NCBI RefSeq assembly: GCF_009905535.1
Contig: NZ_JAAALA010000007.1
Span: 96,566-160,565, forward strand
From: Caulobacter sp. SLTY
GTDB taxonomy: Bacteria > Pseudomonadota > Alphaproteobacteria > Caulobacterales > Caulobacteraceae
Reading direction: 5' to 3'
Length of the DNA stretch: 64,000 nt
The notes under the pieces are model-generated. The model had not been told where the DNA came from. It saw only the letters and a program-made list of their open reading frames with translations, and searched no databases. The position numbers were made by a program, and so were the translations under genes. This document shows, one piece after another, positions 9,165 to 19,260 of the stretch (positions within the stretch are counted from its first letter, which is position 1; the number at the start of each line of letters is the position of its first letter).

Positions 9165-10658
9165 CTACTCCACCCCAAGCTTCGCCTTCAGGATGGCGTT
9201 CACCGCCGCCGGATTGGCCTTGCCGGCCATCTCCTTCATCACCTGGCCCACGAACCAGCCGATGGCCTGAGGCTTGGCCTTCACGGCTTCCGCCTGGCCC
9301 GGATTGGCCGCGATCAGTTTCTCGACCACCGCCTCGATCGCGCCGGTGTCGGTCACCTGGACCAGCCCGTGCTTCTCGACGATCGCCGCCGGCGCGCCTT
9401 CGCCGGCCCACATCAGCTCGAACACCTGCTTGGCGATCTTCGAGCTGATCGTCTCCTTCTCGATCAGCTCGACCAGCGCCGCGATATCCGACGGCGGGAT
9501 CGGCGAGGCGTCGAACTCCAGCCCGTCGGCCGACAGCTTCGCCGCCAGCTCGTTGGTCGTCCAGTTGGCGACCAGCTTGGCGTTGCGCCCCACCGCCGCC
9601 GCCTCGAAGTAAGCCGACAGCGCCGCATCCCCGGTCAGCACACCGGCGTCATAGGCCGAAAGCCCATACTGGCTCTGCAGCCTCGCCTTCTTGGCGTCCG
9701 GCAGTTCGGGCAGACCCGCTTCGATTTCCTTCACCCAGGCCGCGTCCAGCACCAGCAGCAACAGGTCCGGGTCGGGGAAGTAGCGATAGTCGTGCGCGTC
9801 CTCCTTCGACCGCATCGACCGGGTCTCCATCTTCGTCGGGTCGAACAGCCGGGTCTCCTGGTCTATCTTGCCCCCGTCCTCGAGGATTTCGATCTGCCGC
9901 CGCGCCTCGTACTCGATGGCCTGCTGGATGAACCGATAGGAATTGACGTTCTTGATCTCGCACCGCGTCCCCAGGTGCTTGAAGTCACCGCTCTCCCGGA
10001 ACCGCTCATAGTCCCCCGGCCGGCACACCGACACGTTGACGTCAGCCCGCAAGTTGCCCTTCTCCATGTCCCCGTCGCAGGTGCCCAAGGTCACCAGGAT
10101 CGCCCGCAGCTTCTTGACGTAAGCCGCTGCTTCTTCAGCAGTTCTCATGTCCGGCCGCGAGACGATCTCCATCAGCGCCGTGCCCGACCGGTTCAGGTCG
10201 ACATAGGTGGCGTTCGGATCCAGGTCGTGGATCGACTTGCCCGCATCCTGCTCCAGGTGCAGCCGCTCGATCCGCACGGTGAAGCTCGAGCCATCGGCCC
10301 GCTCCACCAGCACCTCGCCCTCGCCGACGATCGGCTGGTCGAACTGGCTGATCTGATAGCCCTGCGGCAGGTCGGGATAGAAGTAGTTCTTCCGGTCGAA
10401 CCGGCTCTTCAGATTGATTTGCGCCTTGAGTCCGAGGCCCGTCCGCACCGCCTGCTCGACGCAATAGCGGTTCAGCACCGGCAGCATTCCCGGCATCGCC
10501 GCATCGACCAGGCTCACCTGCTCGTTCGGCCCCGCGCCGAAGCCCACGGCCGCCCCGCTGAACAGCTTGGACTTCGACGCCACCTGCGCATGAACCTCCA
10601 GGCCCAGCACCATTTCCCAGTCGCCGGTGCGACCCTTGATCGTCTTGCCGTCGCTCAT
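9165..10658 (-). CDS. gatB: Asp-tRNA(Asn)/Glu-tRNA(Gln) amidotransferase subunit B
   Basis: This is the tRNA-binding subunit of the GatCAB complex, which amidates misacylated Glu-tRNA(Gln) and Asp-tRNA(Asn). The 497-residue form begins [26 protein letters not shown] at an ATG sharing one base with the gatA stop (TGATG). A GTG three codons upstream (10667) is an alternative. The conserved N-terminal cradle is clear ([48 protein letters not shown]), and the C-terminal YqeY-like tail domain ends near [17 protein letters not shown]. It is the last gene of the gatC-gatA-gatB operon, which replaces glutaminyl-tRNA synthetase in most alphaproteobacteria. Confidence 0.98.
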   Translation of the reverse strand: MSDGKTIKGRTGDWEMVLGLEVHAQVASKSKLFSGAAVGFGAGPNEQVSLVDAAMPGMLPVLNRYCVEQAVRTGLGLKAQINLKSRFDRKNYFYPDLPQGYQISQFDQPIVGEGEVLVERADGSSFTVRIERLHLEQDAGKSIHDLDPNATYVDLNRSGTALMEIVSRPDMRTAEEAAAYVKKLRAILVTLGTCDGDMEKGNLRADVNVSVCRPGDYERFRESGDFKHLGTRCEIKNVNSYRFIQQAIEYEARRQIEILEDGGKIDQETRLFDPTKMETRSMRSKEDAHDYRYFPDPDLLLLVLDAAWVKEIEAGLPELPDAKKARLQSQYGLSAYDAGVLTGDAALSAYFEAAAVGRNAKLVANWTTNELAAKLSADGLEFDASPIPPSDIAALVELIEKETISSKIAKQVFELMWAGEGAPAAIVEKHGLVQVTDTGAIEAVVEKLIAANPGQAEAVKAKPQAIGWFVGQVMKEMAGKANPAAVNAILKAKLGVE

Positions 10659-12130
10659 CACCACCACCGCTCCGCCCGGGTCTTGAACACGGCGGCCTTT
10701 TCAATCGCCCCAGCCACCGAGAACACCGTCCCCTCGTCCAGCGCCCGCCCGATCAACTGCAGCCCCAGCGGCAGCCCCTGGGCGTCGAGCCCCGCCGGCA
10801 CGCTGATCGACGGCAGGCCGGCCAGGTTGGTGGTCACCGTGAACACGTCGTTGAGGTACATGGCGATCGGATCGGCGTTCCGCTCGCCCAGCGCAAAGGC
10901 CGCCGACGGCGCGGTCGGGGTCAGCAGCACGTCGCATTGCTCCCAAGCCTTGTCGAAGTCCTCGGCAATCCGCCGCCGCACTTTAAGCGCCTTCAGATAG
11001 TAGGCGTCGTAGTAGCCCGCGCTCAGCACATAGGTGCCGATCAGCAGGCGCCTTTTCACTTCCGCCCCAAAGCCTTGCGCCCGCGTGTTCTCGTAGATCT
11101 CGGTGAGGTTCGCCCCCTCGGCCCGGTAGCCGTACCGCATGCCGTCATAGCGGGCGAGGTTGGAGGACGCCTCGGCCGGGGCCACGATGTAGTAGGCCGG
11201 CAGGGCGTATTTGGTGTGCGGCAGCGACACCTCGACGATCTCGCAGCCGGCTTCGCGCAGCCAGGCGATGCCGTCTTCCCACAGCTTCTCGATCTCGGGC
11301 GGCATGCCGTCGACCCGGTATTCTTTGGGCACCCCCACCCGCAGCCCCTTCACCGACTGGCCGACAAAGCTCGCGAAATCAGGGGTTTCGACGTCCAGGC
11401 TGGTGCTGTCCTTGGGATCGTGGCCGGCCATGCTGGTCAGCAGGATGGCCGCATCCTCAACCGTCTTGGCGATCGGCCCGGCCTGGTCGAGCGAACTGGC
11501 GAATGCGACCACCCCCCAGCGCGAGCACCGCCCATAGGTCGGCTTGATCCCCACCGTGCCGGTGAACGCCGCCGGCTGGCGGATCGACCCGCCGGTGTCG
11601 GTCGCCGTGGCGCCCAGGCACAGGTCCGCCGCCACCGCCGCCGCCGAGCCGCCCGATGAGCCGCCGGGAGTGAGGGTCTGGTTGCCGCCCTTGACCTTCC
11701 ACGGGTTGGAAACCGGCCCGAAGGCGCTGGTTTCGTTGGACGAGCCCATGGCGAACTCGTCCATGTTCAGCTTGCCCAGCATCACCGCCCCGTCCCCGAA
11801 CAGGTTGGCGGTCACCGTGCTCTCGTATGGCGGCTTGAAGTCGCCCAGGATCTTCGAACAGGCCGTCGCCCGCACACCCTCGGTGCAGAACAGGTCCTTG
11901 ATCCCCAGCGGCGCCCCTTCCAGCGGCCCGGCGTTCCCCGCCGCGATCCGCGCGTCCGAGGCGGCCGCCATCTCCAGCGCCTTCTCCGGCGTCTCCAGCA
12001 CGAAGGCGTTCAGCGGCCGCGCCGCCTCCACCGCCGTCACATGCGCCTGGGTCAGCTCGACGGCGGAAAACGCTTTGCTCTTAAGCCCTTCCAGGGCGCC
12101 CTTAAGCGTGAGGGAAGTCAGCGCGCTCAT
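10658..12130 (-). CDS. gatA: Asp-tRNA(Asn)/Glu-tRNA(Gln) amidotransferase subunit A
   Basis: The 490-residue amidase subunit releases ammonia from glutamine for transamidation on GatB. It has the amidase signature with the Ser-cis-Ser-Lys triad: Lys in APLGIKDLF, the two serines in [14 protein letters not shown], and [15 protein letters not shown]. Length is typical. The start ATG directly follows the gatC stop with no spacer, and gatB starts on the last base of its stop, so the three are translationally coupled in stoichiometric order C-A-B. Confidence 0.98.
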   Translation of the reverse strand: MSALTSLTLKGALEGLKSKAFSAVELTQAHVTAVEAARPLNAFVLETPEKALEMAAASDARIAAGNAGPLEGAPLGIKDLFCTEGVRATACSKILGDFKPPYESTVTANLFGDGAVMLGKLNMDEFAMGSSNETSAFGPVSNPWKVKGGNQTLTPGGSSGGSAAAVAADLCLGATATDTGGSIRQPAAFTGTVGIKPTYGRCSRWGVVAFASSLDQAGPIAKTVEDAAILLTSMAGHDPKDSTSLDVETPDFASFVGQSVKGLRVGVPKEYRVDGMPPEIEKLWEDGIAWLREAGCEIVEVSLPHTKYALPAYYIVAPAEASSNLARYDGMRYGYRAEGANLTEIYENTRAQGFGAEVKRRLLIGTYVLSAGYYDAYYLKALKVRRRIAEDFDKAWEQCDVLLTPTAPSAAFALGERNADPIAMYLNDVFTVTTNLAGLPSISVPAGLDAQGLPLGLQLIGRALDEGTVFSVAGAIEKAAVFKTRAERWW

Positions 12131-12418
12131 CTATTCCACCACTTTCGGCACGACGAAGAAGCCGTCGGCGGACTTCGGCGCGTTCAGCACCACCTTCTCG
12201 ACACAGGCCCCGTCGGTGACCACGTCCTCGCGCAGCGGCGCCACCGCCGCCACGGCCGAGGTCATCGGCTCCACCCCGTCGGTGTCGACCTCCTCCAGCT
12301 GCTCGATCCACTGCAGGATGCCATTGATCTCCCCGGCCATGGGTTCGAGCTGCGCCTCTGGCACGGCGATCCGAGCCAATCTGGCGACCTTGCGCACGGT
12401 GGCGGCGTCAACGGCCAT
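12131..12418 (-). CDS. gatC: Asp-tRNA(Asn)/Glu-tRNA(Gln) amidotransferase subunit C
   Basis: The 95-residue belt subunit of GatCAB stabilises the A-B interface. It starts [19 protein letters not shown] and contains the family blocks [29 protein letters not shown] and LREDVV near the C-terminus. It is first in the gatCAB operon. The upstream region holds a palindromic repeat (12517-12634), so its promoter must lie between that repeat and 12418, or upstream of the repeat. Confidence 0.97.
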   Translation of the reverse strand: MAVDAATVRKVARLARIAVPEAQLEPMAGEINGILQWIEQLEEVDTDGVEPMTSAVAAVAPLREDVVTDGACVEKVVLNAPKSADGFFVVPKVVE

Positions 12419-12516
12419 GGGGCCTTTTCTCCAGTCAAAACAGAGGCGGTGGTTAGCCGCCGGGGGGGCGTTCTGGCAAGGATAACCGGTGGATTTGGCG
12501 CATTCCGCTGCAAGTT

Positions 12517-12634
12517 GCTCTCCCTTCGGGGGAGCTGTCAGCCGCGCAGCGGCTGACTGAGGGGGTCCTCCACCATCGGAGCGGACCCCCTCCGACCGCC
12601 CCTACGGGGCGCCCACCTCCCCCGAGGGGGGAGG
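12517..12634. repeat. Composite palindromic intergenic repeat
   Basis: There are four hairpins in a row: GCTCTCCC/GGGGGAGC around TTCG (12517-12535); GTCAGCCGC/GCGGCTGAC just after; GGGGGTCC/GGACCCCC around the CACCATCG segment; and CCTCCCCC/GGGGGGAGG at 12616-12634. The plan matches the repeat at 8987-9160. It sits in the gap between divergent gatC and ruvX. Confidence 0.65.
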
Positions 12635-12678
12635 ATCTGACGTTTGACGGGCCCTCCCCCCGCGCCTACAGCCCGCCC

Positions 12679-13146
12679 ATGGCCATCCTCGATCTCCTCG
12701 ACCTGCCGGCCGCCCTGCCGCAATACGCCCCCCTCGTCGGCCTCGACCCGGGGGAGAAGACCATCGGGGTGGCGGTCTCCGACATCACCCGCACCGTCGC
12801 CAGCCCCCTTGACGTCATCCGCCGCGAGAAGTTCACCCAGGACGCCGAAGCCCTGTTCAAGTTGATGGAGAGCCGGGGCGCCAAGGGGATCGTCATCGGC
12901 CTGCCCGTCAACATGGACGGCACGGAAGGCGTCCGCTGCCAGTCCAACCGCGCGTTGGCGAGGAACCTCCTTCGTCTGCGCGACATCCCCATCGCCTTCT
13001 GGGACGAGCGGCTTTCAACGGCGGCGGTCACCCGCGTCTTGATCGATGAGCACGATGTGAACCGGAAGCGGCGCGGCGAGGTGGTCGACAAACTCGCCGC
13101 CACCTGGATTCTGCAGGGCGCCCTCGAACGCCTCCGCAACGCCTAG
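12679..13146 (+). CDS. ruvX: Putative pre-16S rRNA nuclease / Holliday junction resolvase family (YqgF)
   Basis: A 155-residue YqgF/RuvX protein. Family members act in processing the 16S rRNA 5' end and are also described as Holliday junction resolvases. It has the RNase H-like fold motifs: LVGLDPGEKTIGVAVSD (first catalytic Asp), GIVIGLPVNMDGTEG, and the late WDERLSTAAVTRVL (catalytic Glu/Asp region) followed by DKLAATWILQGAL. Length is typical. It is transcribed divergently from gatC. A large palindrome follows its stop codon. Confidence 0.93.
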   Translation: MAILDLLDLPAALPQYAPLVGLDPGEKTIGVAVSDITRTVASPLDVIRREKFTQDAEALFKLMESRGAKGIVIGLPVNMDGTEGVRCQSNRALARNLLRLRDIPIAFWDERLSTAAVTRVLIDEHDVNRKRRGEVVDKLAATWILQGALERLRNA

Positions 13147-13162
13147 GACTCGCGAATCTCCG

Positions 13163-13360
13163 CAGTTCCGCCCCCTCTGGGGGCGGGGGACCGCGCGCGA
13201 ATACGCGCGTGGTGGTGGGGGCAGCGCCAGCCGTTCAGGACAGATCGCGTTCTGGCGCGGACATCGACTTCGGCATTCATGGTCAACCGGAAACGCCGGC
13301 GCTGCCCCCACCACCACCGCCTTCGGCGGCGGTCCCCCGCCCCCAAAGGGGGCGGAATTG
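13163..13360. repeat. Long imperfect palindrome (GGGGGCGGGGGACCGC family)
   Basis: The outer arms of about 32 bases (from 13163 and back from 13360) match with about two mismatches. Inside them GGTGGTGGGGGCAGCGCC pairs perfectly with GGCGCTGCCCCCACCACC. A copy of the left arm starts at 63950 and runs off the window. It lies between convergent ruvX and the oxidoreductase gene and could serve as a bidirectional terminator. Confidence 0.75.
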
Positions 13361-13375
13361 CCGTTGGTTGGCGCC

Positions 13376-14374
13376 CTACCCCGCCACCCTCACTATCCGC
13401 TTCCCGACATTCTCCCCGGCCAGCAACCCGATCAGCGCTCCCGGCAGGCTCTCCAGCCCCTCCAGCACATCCTCCTGCACCTTCAGCTGCCCGCTCGCCG
13501 CCCAGGCCTGCAGGTCGGCCATCGCCTGGTCGTTCTGGTCCGCGAAGTCGCTGACGATGAACCCCCGCAGCCGCAGCCGCTTGGTGACGATCAGCCCCGG
13601 CACCCCGCGCGGCCCGAACGGCGCCGCGTTCTCATACTGCGACACCGCCCCGCAGCAGGCGATCCGACCATTCACGTTCATCTGGAACAGGCAGGCCTCC
13701 AGGATCTCCCCGCCGGTATTGTCGAAATAGACGTCGATCCCGCCCGGCGCCGCCGCCTTCAGGTCCTTGAACAGGTTGCCGCCCTTGTAGTCGACCGCCG
13801 CGTCGAACCCGAACTCATCGACCAGCATCTGGCACTTGGCCGCGCCGCCGGCGATACCGACCACCCGGCAGCCCTTGATCTTGGCGATCTGGCCGACGAA
13901 CAGCCCGACCGAACCCGCCGCCGCCGACACCGCGACCGTCTCGCCGGCCTTGGGCATGCCGCACTCCAGAAGGCCGAAATAGGCCGTCAGCCCGGCCACG
14001 CCGAACACGCTGATCAGGTGGGTCTGCGGCTCCACCCGCGGCAGCTTGGCCAGGTGCTTGGCCTTGAGCACCGCATACTCCTGCCAACCGGTATCGGCGA
14101 ACACCAGGTCGCCCACGGCCAGGTTCGGCGCGTTCGACTCCACCACCTCGGCCAGCGCACCGCCGGCCATCACATCCCCGGCCGCCAGAGCCGAGCGGTA
14201 CGTCGCCCCCTGCATCCAGGCCCGGTTGGCCGCGTCCAGGCTGACGTACAGCACCTTCAACAGCACCTCCCCCTCACCCGGCGATCCACGCTCCCCCTCG
14301 CTCAACCGGAAATGCTCCGGCCCCAGTTTGCCCTTGGGCAGGTCGGCAAGGACGATCTGGCGATTGGCGGTCAT
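13376..14374 (-). CDS. NADP-dependent MDR-family oxidoreductase (CurA/leukotriene-B4-dehydrogenase-like)
   Basis: The 332-residue protein starts MTANRQIVLADLPKGKLGPEHFRL at ATG 14374 with AGGGAGA upstream; a longer open frame extends further but is only a shadow of the next gene. It is a medium-chain dehydrogenase without zinc ligands. The Rossmann dinucleotide motif is AAAGSVGLFVGQIAK (about residues 148-162), followed by the NADPH-selecting AGGAAKC turn. The pattern VYFDNTGGEILEACL is characteristic of the prostaglandin reductase/curcumin reductase group, which reduces enone double bonds. It is divergent from the AEC permease gene at 14510. The physiological substrate cannot be predicted. 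Confidence 0.88.
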   Translation of the reverse strand: MTANRQIVLADLPKGKLGPEHFRLSEGERGSPGEGEVLLKVLYVSLDAANRAWMQGATYRSALAAGDVMAGGALAEVVESNAPNLAVGDLVFADTGWQEYAVLKAKHLAKLPRVEPQTHLISVFGVAGLTAYFGLLECGMPKAGETVAVSAAAGSVGLFVGQIAKIKGCRVVGIAGGAAKCQMLVDEFGFDAAVDYKGGNLFKDLKAAAPGGIDVYFDNTGGEILEACLFQMNVNGRIACCGAVSQYENAAPFGPRGVPGLIVTKRLRLRGFIVSDFADQNDQAMADLQAWAASGQLKVQEDVLEGLESLPGALIGLLAGENVGKRIVRVAG

Positions 14375-14431
14375 GGAATGGCTCTCCCTGAATTTTCGCC
14401 AACTTGGCGCCCCAAGCCCCCGCTCCGCAAT

Positions 14432-14468
14432 GGGGACCGGTTGCGCGCGAAGCGGGCAACCGGTCCCC
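14432..14468. repeat. Perfect 13-base-arm hairpin (GGGGACCGGTTGC family)
   Basis: GGGGACCGGTTGC (14432-14444) pairs with GCAACCGGTCCCC (14456-14468). It is nested between further short palindromes (GCGCCCC on both sides). The stretch ATGGGGACCGGTTGCGCGCG is repeated on the opposite strand at 61361-61380. It sits in the divergent gap before the AEC permease gene. Confidence 0.65.
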
Positions 14469-14509
14469 AAGACGGCGCCCCTTCGGGGAATCCCTGTAAG
14501 GGCCGCTGC

Positions 14510-15430
14510 ATGAGCGCAATCCTCCTCGGCGTCCTGCCCGTCTTCGCGATGATCGCGCTCGGCTGGGCCCTCAAGGCCTCGAAGTTCATCCCCGAAGAAC
14601 ACTGGCCCGCCATCGAGCGGATCACCTACTTCGTCTTCTACCCGGGCTTCCTGATGCCGGCGGTGTGGAAGGCCGACTTCTCCGCCCTGTCGGCCGGCCC
14701 CTTGGCCATCGGCACGATCGGCGGCATGGCCGCCGTCGCCCTCGCGGTCCTGGCCGCCAAGCCCCTGTTGCGCATCCCCGACCCCGCCTACACCTCGGTG
14801 TTCCAGGGTTCGCTCCGCTGGAACACCTTCGTCTTCCTGCCGCTGGTGGCCGTGGTCTACGGACCGGCCGGCGCGGGCCTGGGCGCGATGATCATGGGCG
14901 CCCTGATCCCGGCCATCAACGTGATCGCCGTGCTGGTTATGAGCCGCTGGGGCGAGGGCCAGGGCGGCGGCCTGAAGACCGCCCTGCGCGGCCTGGTCCA
15001 GAACCCGGTCCTCTGGGGCTGCGGCGTCGGCGCCCTGTTCAACATCCTCCATGTCCCCAAGATCCCGGCGGTGATGAGCTCACTCGACCTGCTCTCCGCC
15101 GCCGCCCTGGCCCTGGGCCTGGTGGTCGCCGGCGCCGGGCTGAACTTCGCCTACGTCCGCCGCCGCCAGCTGCTGATCGCCTCGGTCAGCGCGGTAAAGC
15201 TGCTGATCCTGCCCGTCCTGATGTGGACCTTCACTGGCCTCGCCGGCGGCGATGAGACCGCCAAGGGCATCGCCCTGCTGGTCGGCTCCGCCCCCGGCGC
15301 CGCCGCCTCCTACGTGCTCGCCCGCCAGATGGGCGGGGACGCCCCGCTGATGGCCGGAATCGTCGCCTTCACCACCGCCGCCAGCCTGGTCACCATCCCG
15401 GCGCTGCTGATCCTGTTCCACCTGCCTTGA
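14510..15430 (+). CDS. AEC family transporter (auxin efflux carrier type)
   Basis: The 306-residue integral membrane protein starts MSAILLGVLPVFAMIALGW at ATG 14510. The much longer frame upstream is not coding. It has ten predicted hydrophobic helices arranged as two five-helix halves, with the N-terminal ITYFVFYPGFLMPAVWKADF and a C-terminal half containing LLVGSAPGAAASYVLARQMGGD, which is the typical half-helix substrate site of the AEC family. Bacterial members export or import small organic acids such as malate; the substrate here is unknown. It is followed 47 bases later by plsY on the same strand. Confidence 0.9.
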   Translation: MSAILLGVLPVFAMIALGWALKASKFIPEEHWPAIERITYFVFYPGFLMPAVWKADFSALSAGPLAIGTIGGMAAVALAVLAAKPLLRIPDPAYTSVFQGSLRWNTFVFLPLVAVVYGPAGAGLGAMIMGALIPAINVIAVLVMSRWGEGQGGGLKTALRGLVQNPVLWGCGVGALFNILHVPKIPAVMSSLDLLSAAALALGLVVAGAGLNFAYVRRRQLLIASVSAVKLLILPVLMWTFTGLAGGDETAKGIALLVGSAPGAAASYVLARQMGGDAPLMAGIVAFTTAASLVTIPALLILFHLP

Positions 15431-15477
15431 CCTGACCCGCGCCCGCACCCCATCGTCCCCACCGGGAGGCAAACCTC

Positions 15478-16140
15478 ATGGAATCTCTTGCCGGCGCCGC
15501 CGTGCTTACCCTCGGCCTGGCCGCCCTGGCCGGGTACCTGCTGGGTTCGATCCCCTTCGGCTTCATCGCCGCAAAGATGGCCGGGATCGACATCCGCACG
15601 GTCGGCTCGGGCAACATCGGGGCGACGAACGTCCTGCGCACCGGGCGCAAGGACCTAGCCTTGGTCACCCTGATCGGCGACTCCGGAAAGGGCGCGGCCG
15701 CCGTGGGCCTGGCCTACGCCTTCGGCCGCTGGCAGCAGATGGGCGAGCCCACCACCCAGCTGATCATGGCCATTGCGGCCGCCGGCGCCTTTACCGGCCA
15801 CCTGTTCCCGGTCTGGCTGAAGTTCAAGGGCGGCAAGGGGGTCGCCACCTTCTTCGGCACCATGCTGGCCCTGGTCTGGCCGGCGGCCCTGCTGGCCGGC
15901 GCCACCTGGCTGGCCATGGCCTTCCTGTTCCGGATTTCCTCGCTCGCGGCGCTGACCGCTGTGGCCCTGGCCCCATTCTTCGTCCTGGCTACCGAGGGGG
16001 GCCATCCGGCCATGGTCGCGGCCATCTTCATGGCGGTGCTGGTCTATATCCGCCACGCCGACAACATCCGCCGCCTGCTCAAGGGCGAGGAGCCGAAGAT
16101 CGGGGCCAAGAAGGCCGCCGCCGCCGAACCAAAAGAATGA
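15478..16140 (+). CDS. plsY: Glycerol-3-phosphate acyltransferase PlsY
   Basis: A 220-residue inner-membrane acyltransferase. It transfers acyl groups from acyl-phosphate to glycerol-3-phosphate, the first step of phospholipid synthesis in bacteria with the PlsX/PlsY route. The family motifs are present: [48 protein letters not shown], and several hydrophobic helices. The C-terminal tail KAAAAEPKE is variable. The start has GGGAGG about seven bases upstream. It overlaps dprA by ATGA. Confidence 0.96.
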   Translation: MESLAGAAVLTLGLAALAGYLLGSIPFGFIAAKMAGIDIRTVGSGNIGATNVLRTGRKDLALVTLIGDSGKGAAAVGLAYAFGRWQQMGEPTTQLIMAIAAAGAFTGHLFPVWLKFKGGKGVATFFGTMLALVWPAALLAGATWLAMAFLFRISSLAALTAVALAPFFVLATEGGHPAMVAAIFMAVLVYIRHADNIRRLLKGEEPKIGAKKAAAAEPKE

Positions 16141-17213
16141 CCGACGAGGAGCGCCTGGCCTGGCTGCGCCTGGCGCGCACCGAACAGGTCGGTCCGGTCA
16201 CCTTCGACCAGCTGCTGCGCCGCTACGGCTCGGCCGCCGCCGTGCTTGAGGCCCTGCCGAACCTGGCCCAGCGCGGCGGCCGAAACGGTCCCCTGCGGAT
16301 CCCCAGCCTCGATGACGCCCGCCGCGAACTCGACGCCGGCGACCGCATCGGCGCCCATCTGCTCTGCGCCACCGAGCCGGCCTTCCCGCAACAGCTCGCG
16401 GCCCTCGACCCGCCCCCGCCCCTGCTCTGGGTGCTCGGCGACCTGAGCATCGCCAACCGGCCCACGGCCGCGATCGTCGGCGCACGCGTCGCCTCGGCGT
16501 CCGGCCAGACCTTCGCCAGGGGCCTCGCCGCCCAACTCGGCGCCGAAGGGGTGACCATCGTCTCCGGCCTGGCGCGAGGCATCGACAAGGCGGCGCACGA
16601 AGGCTCCCTGGCCACCGGCGCCATCGCCGTCCTCGGCGGCGGACCGGACGATATCTACCCGCCCGAGCACCGCGACCTACACCGCCAGATCGCCGAGCGC
16701 GGCGCCGTCGTCTCAGAGAGCCCGCCCGGCTATCGCGCCCAGGCCCGCGACTTCCCCCGCCGCAACCGCATCATCTCCGGCCTTTCGCTCGCGGTGGTCG
16801 TGGTCGAGGCCGAGCTGAAGTCCGGGTCCCTGATCACCGCCCGCCTGGCCGGTGAGCAGGGGCGCGAGGTGCTGGCCGTCCCCGGCTCGCCGCTCGACCC
16901 CCGCGCCAAGGGGACCAACAACCTGATCCGCCAAGGCGCCGCCCTCTGCGAAGGCCCGGAGGACGTGCTGGAAGCCCTGCGGCAGGTCTCCGTCCGCGAG
17001 CCTGACCACCGCTGGCAGGGCCCGGCTGACGATGTGGACATCGATGCGGTCCGCGACCGCCTAGCCGCCCTCCTCTCCCCCACGCCGGTATCCCGCGACG
17101 ACCTGGTCCGCGCCGTCGGGGAACCCGCCCCGGTGGTCCTCGCCGCGCTTACCGAGCTGGCCCTGGCCGGCCGCGCCGAGCTGTTGCCAGGCGGCATGGT
17201 CAGCTCGGCCTGA
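16137..17213 (+). CDS. dprA: DNA-processing protein DprA
   Basis: A 358-residue single-strand DNA-binding protein that loads RecA during natural transformation. It starts within the plsY stop (ATGA). Domains are an N-terminal SAM-like region (residues about 1-60), the Rossmann-like DprA core with [55 protein letters not shown], and [21 protein letters not shown], and a C-terminal winged-helix-like domain ([26 protein letters not shown]). The plsY-dprA order is common in alphaproteobacteria, often followed by topA, which is not the next gene here. Confidence 0.96.
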   Translation: MTDEERLAWLRLARTEQVGPVTFDQLLRRYGSAAAVLEALPNLAQRGGRNGPLRIPSLDDARRELDAGDRIGAHLLCATEPAFPQQLAALDPPPPLLWVLGDLSIANRPTAAIVGARVASASGQTFARGLAAQLGAEGVTIVSGLARGIDKAAHEGSLATGAIAVLGGGPDDIYPPEHRDLHRQIAERGAVVSESPPGYRAQARDFPRRNRIISGLSLAVVVVEAELKSGSLITARLAGEQGREVLAVPGSPLDPRAKGTNNLIRQGAALCEGPEDVLEALRQVSVREPDHRWQGPADDVDIDAVRDRLAALLSPTPVSRDDLVRAVGEPAPVVLAALTELALAGRAELLPGGMVSSA

Positions 17214-17299
17214 AATCGTACCCCATTTTCGAATTGCCCCCGCCCGTCCCCATCCGCCATGATGCGGGTAACGAACCAAAAGACGGGAGAAGAACGCCG

Positions 17300-18532
17300 A
17301 TGGACGCCCAATCGAACTGGACCGGCCTGGACGCCGCCCGCCTGGAGCGGATCGGCGAGCATCTGACCCGCAACTACATCGAGCCCGGCAAGATCGCCGG
17401 CTGCCAGATCGCCGTCAGCCGCCACGGCCACCCCGCCTACAACGCCGTCTTCGGCAGCATGGACCTCGAGCGCAACAAGCCTATGCGCGAGGACACCATC
17501 TTCCGCATCTATTCGATGACCAAGCCCATCACCTCGGTCGCCCTGATGACCCTGTTCGAGCGCGGCTTCTTCCAGCTCGACGACCCGGTCCACCGCTTCT
17601 TCCCCGAGTGGAAGGCCCAGCGGGTCTGGGTCTCGGGCGAGGGCGAGGACATGGTCACCGCCCCCCTCGACCGTCCGGTCAGCATCCGCGACGTGCTGAC
17701 CCACATGAGCGGCCTGACCTACGGCGGCGGCCTGCCCGGCGTGGGCATCCAGCACCCGGTCGACAAGGTCTATCGCGCCCTGAAAATCCGCAGCCTCGGC
17801 GCCGCCGACAGCCTGCCCGAGTTCATGGCCAAGCTCGGCCAGGTGCCTCTGCTTTTCCAGCCGGGCACGAAGTGGATGTACTCGCTCGCCACCGACGTCT
17901 GCGGCGCCCTGGTCGAGCGCATCAGCGGCGTACCCTTCGACAAATACCTGCAAGACGTCATCTTCGACCCGCTGGGCATGATCGACACCAGCTTCCAGGT
18001 CGCGCCGGAAAAGGCTGACCGCTTCGCCGCCAACTATCAGCGCAACCCCGACAAGACCCTCGGCGTGATCGACGATCCCGGCGCCAGCGCCTACCTGCAA
18101 CCCGCCAAATTCCTCTCAGGCGGCGGCGGCTTGACCGGCACCTGCGCCGATTACATGCGCTTCTGCGAGATGCTCCGCCGTGGCGGCGAGCTCGACGGCC
18201 ACCGTATCCTCGGCCCCCGCACTCTCGACCTGATGACCCGCAACCACCTGCCCGGCGACCAGGACCTGACCGACATCGCGCTGGGCACCTTCTCCGAAAC
18301 CACCAACCGCGGCGTCGGCTTCGGCCTCGGCTTTGCCAGCACCATGGACGTGGTCACCACCGGCGCCCTCGGCGAAGGCGACTACTATTGGGGCGGCGCC
18401 GCCTCGACCATCTTCTGGGTCGACCCGCACGAGGACCTCTGCGTGGTGTTCATGACCCAGCTGATGCCGTCGGGGACGTTCAACTTCCGGGGCCAGCTGA
18501 AGAACATCATCTATTCGGCGATGGTGGACTGA
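17300..18532 (+). CDS. Serine hydrolase of the beta-lactamase/EstB family
   Basis: The 410-residue protein starts MDAQSNWTGLDAARLERIGEH at ATG 17300 with GGGAGA upstream. Catalytic features of class C-like serine hydrolases are visible: the S-x-x-K motif SMTK at residues 72-75 and the tyrosine motif around Y194 (MYSLATDV). DVLTHMSGLTYG and SGGGGLTGTCADYMRF are typical conserved blocks, and a GGAAST(I) strand replaces the KTG motif near the C-terminus. There is no signal peptide, so a cytoplasmic esterase is more likely than a true beta-lactamase. It is convergent with the lipoprotein gene at 18536, only three bases away. Confidence 0.88.
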   Translation: MDAQSNWTGLDAARLERIGEHLTRNYIEPGKIAGCQIAVSRHGHPAYNAVFGSMDLERNKPMREDTIFRIYSMTKPITSVALMTLFERGFFQLDDPVHRFFPEWKAQRVWVSGEGEDMVTAPLDRPVSIRDVLTHMSGLTYGGGLPGVGIQHPVDKVYRALKIRSLGAADSLPEFMAKLGQVPLLFQPGTKWMYSLATDVCGALVERISGVPFDKYLQDVIFDPLGMIDTSFQVAPEKADRFAANYQRNPDKTLGVIDDPGASAYLQPAKFLSGGGGLTGTCADYMRFCEMLRRGGELDGHRILGPRTLDLMTRNHLPGDQDLTDIALGTFSETTNRGVGFGLGFASTMDVVTTGALGEGDYYWGGAASTIFWVDPHEDLCVVFMTQLMPSGTFNFRGQLKNIIYSAMVD

Positions 18533-18535
18533 GCC

Positions 18536-19189
18536 CTATTTGTCCCCGTCGCGCACCCAGCGGGTGGCCTCGCCCCTGGGTTCGCTCAGTTCGTAGCGTT
18601 CCGACAGCTTGGCCGCGCCGGTCAGCGCCGCCTTGCTGGACGGAGTGCAGCCTGACTGCTGTTCGTCCATCACCATACCCGGCGACGGTTCCAGCGTCCC
18701 GAAGCGGGGCTGGCCGTCTTCGCGCTTGGAATCCTTCGGCGGCGGAGGACCGCACTGCACGATCCAGCCCGTGTATTCGATGATCCGACCCTCGCCGTCG
18801 CTTTTCACCGGCTTGACCCCGATGTACATGAACAACTTCGGCCCATCGCCCTTTTCCTGCAGCTCGATCTGCATCACGCGCGGATCGCCCGCGGCCAGCA
18901 CGAAGGGAACCTTGAATGGCTGGCCGTCGTCTCCGACGCCGGTCATCGCGCCGTCCTTGACCACGATCCAGCCGGCGCACTCGGGCCATTCGGTCGCCGG
19001 CTTCTTGAGGTCCACGTCGCAGCCCTTCTCGACGCTGACCCATAGGCCGTCCTTCATCGCCGGCGCCCCGGCGGCGTCGGCGGCCGTGTAGGTCGGCTCG
19101 GTGGTGATCACCAGGTTGCAGGCGCTCAAGCCGGCGGCCAGCGCCAGGCCCGCGGCGCCCCTTAAAACCCACTGGCCAAGTCGACGCAT
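18536..19189 (-). CDS. Putative lipoprotein of unknown function
   Basis: The 217-residue protein starts MRRLGQWVLRGAAGLALAAG at ATG 19189 with AAAGGGGG upstream. It has a signal peptide with lipobox LSAC, so it is probably lipidated on Cys24. The mature part contains GLWVSVEKGCDVDLKKPATEWPECAGWIVV and a C-terminal QPRFGTLEPSPGMVMDEQQSGCTPSS stretch. The cysteines could form disulfides in the periplasm. I do not recognise the family. It is divergent from bolA. Confidence 0.75.
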   Translation of the reverse strand: MRRLGQWVLRGAAGLALAAGLSACNLVITTEPTYTAADAAGAPAMKDGLWVSVEKGCDVDLKKPATEWPECAGWIVVKDGAMTGVGDDGQPFKVPFVLAAGDPRVMQIELQEKGDGPKLFMYIGVKPVKSDGEGRIIEYTGWIVQCGPPPPKDSKREDGQPRFGTLEPSPGMVMDEQQSGCTPSSKAALTGAAKLSERYELSEPRGEATRWVRDGDK

Positions 19190-19260
19190 CGCGATCCCCC
19201 TTTGCAACATGGTAAGGGATACCTTGCACCGTCTGCTCGACAAACCGGAGTCTGATTCCC

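Noticed and set aside
9012..11000. A 662-codon plus-strand frame opposite gatB
   Set aside because: GatB on the minus strand is unmistakable; this frame has His/Arg/Gln-rich antisense composition.
16730..18100. A 456-codon minus-strand frame under dprA and the serine hydrolase
   Set aside because: The plus-strand genes have well-conserved domains and catalytic motifs; the antisense has none.
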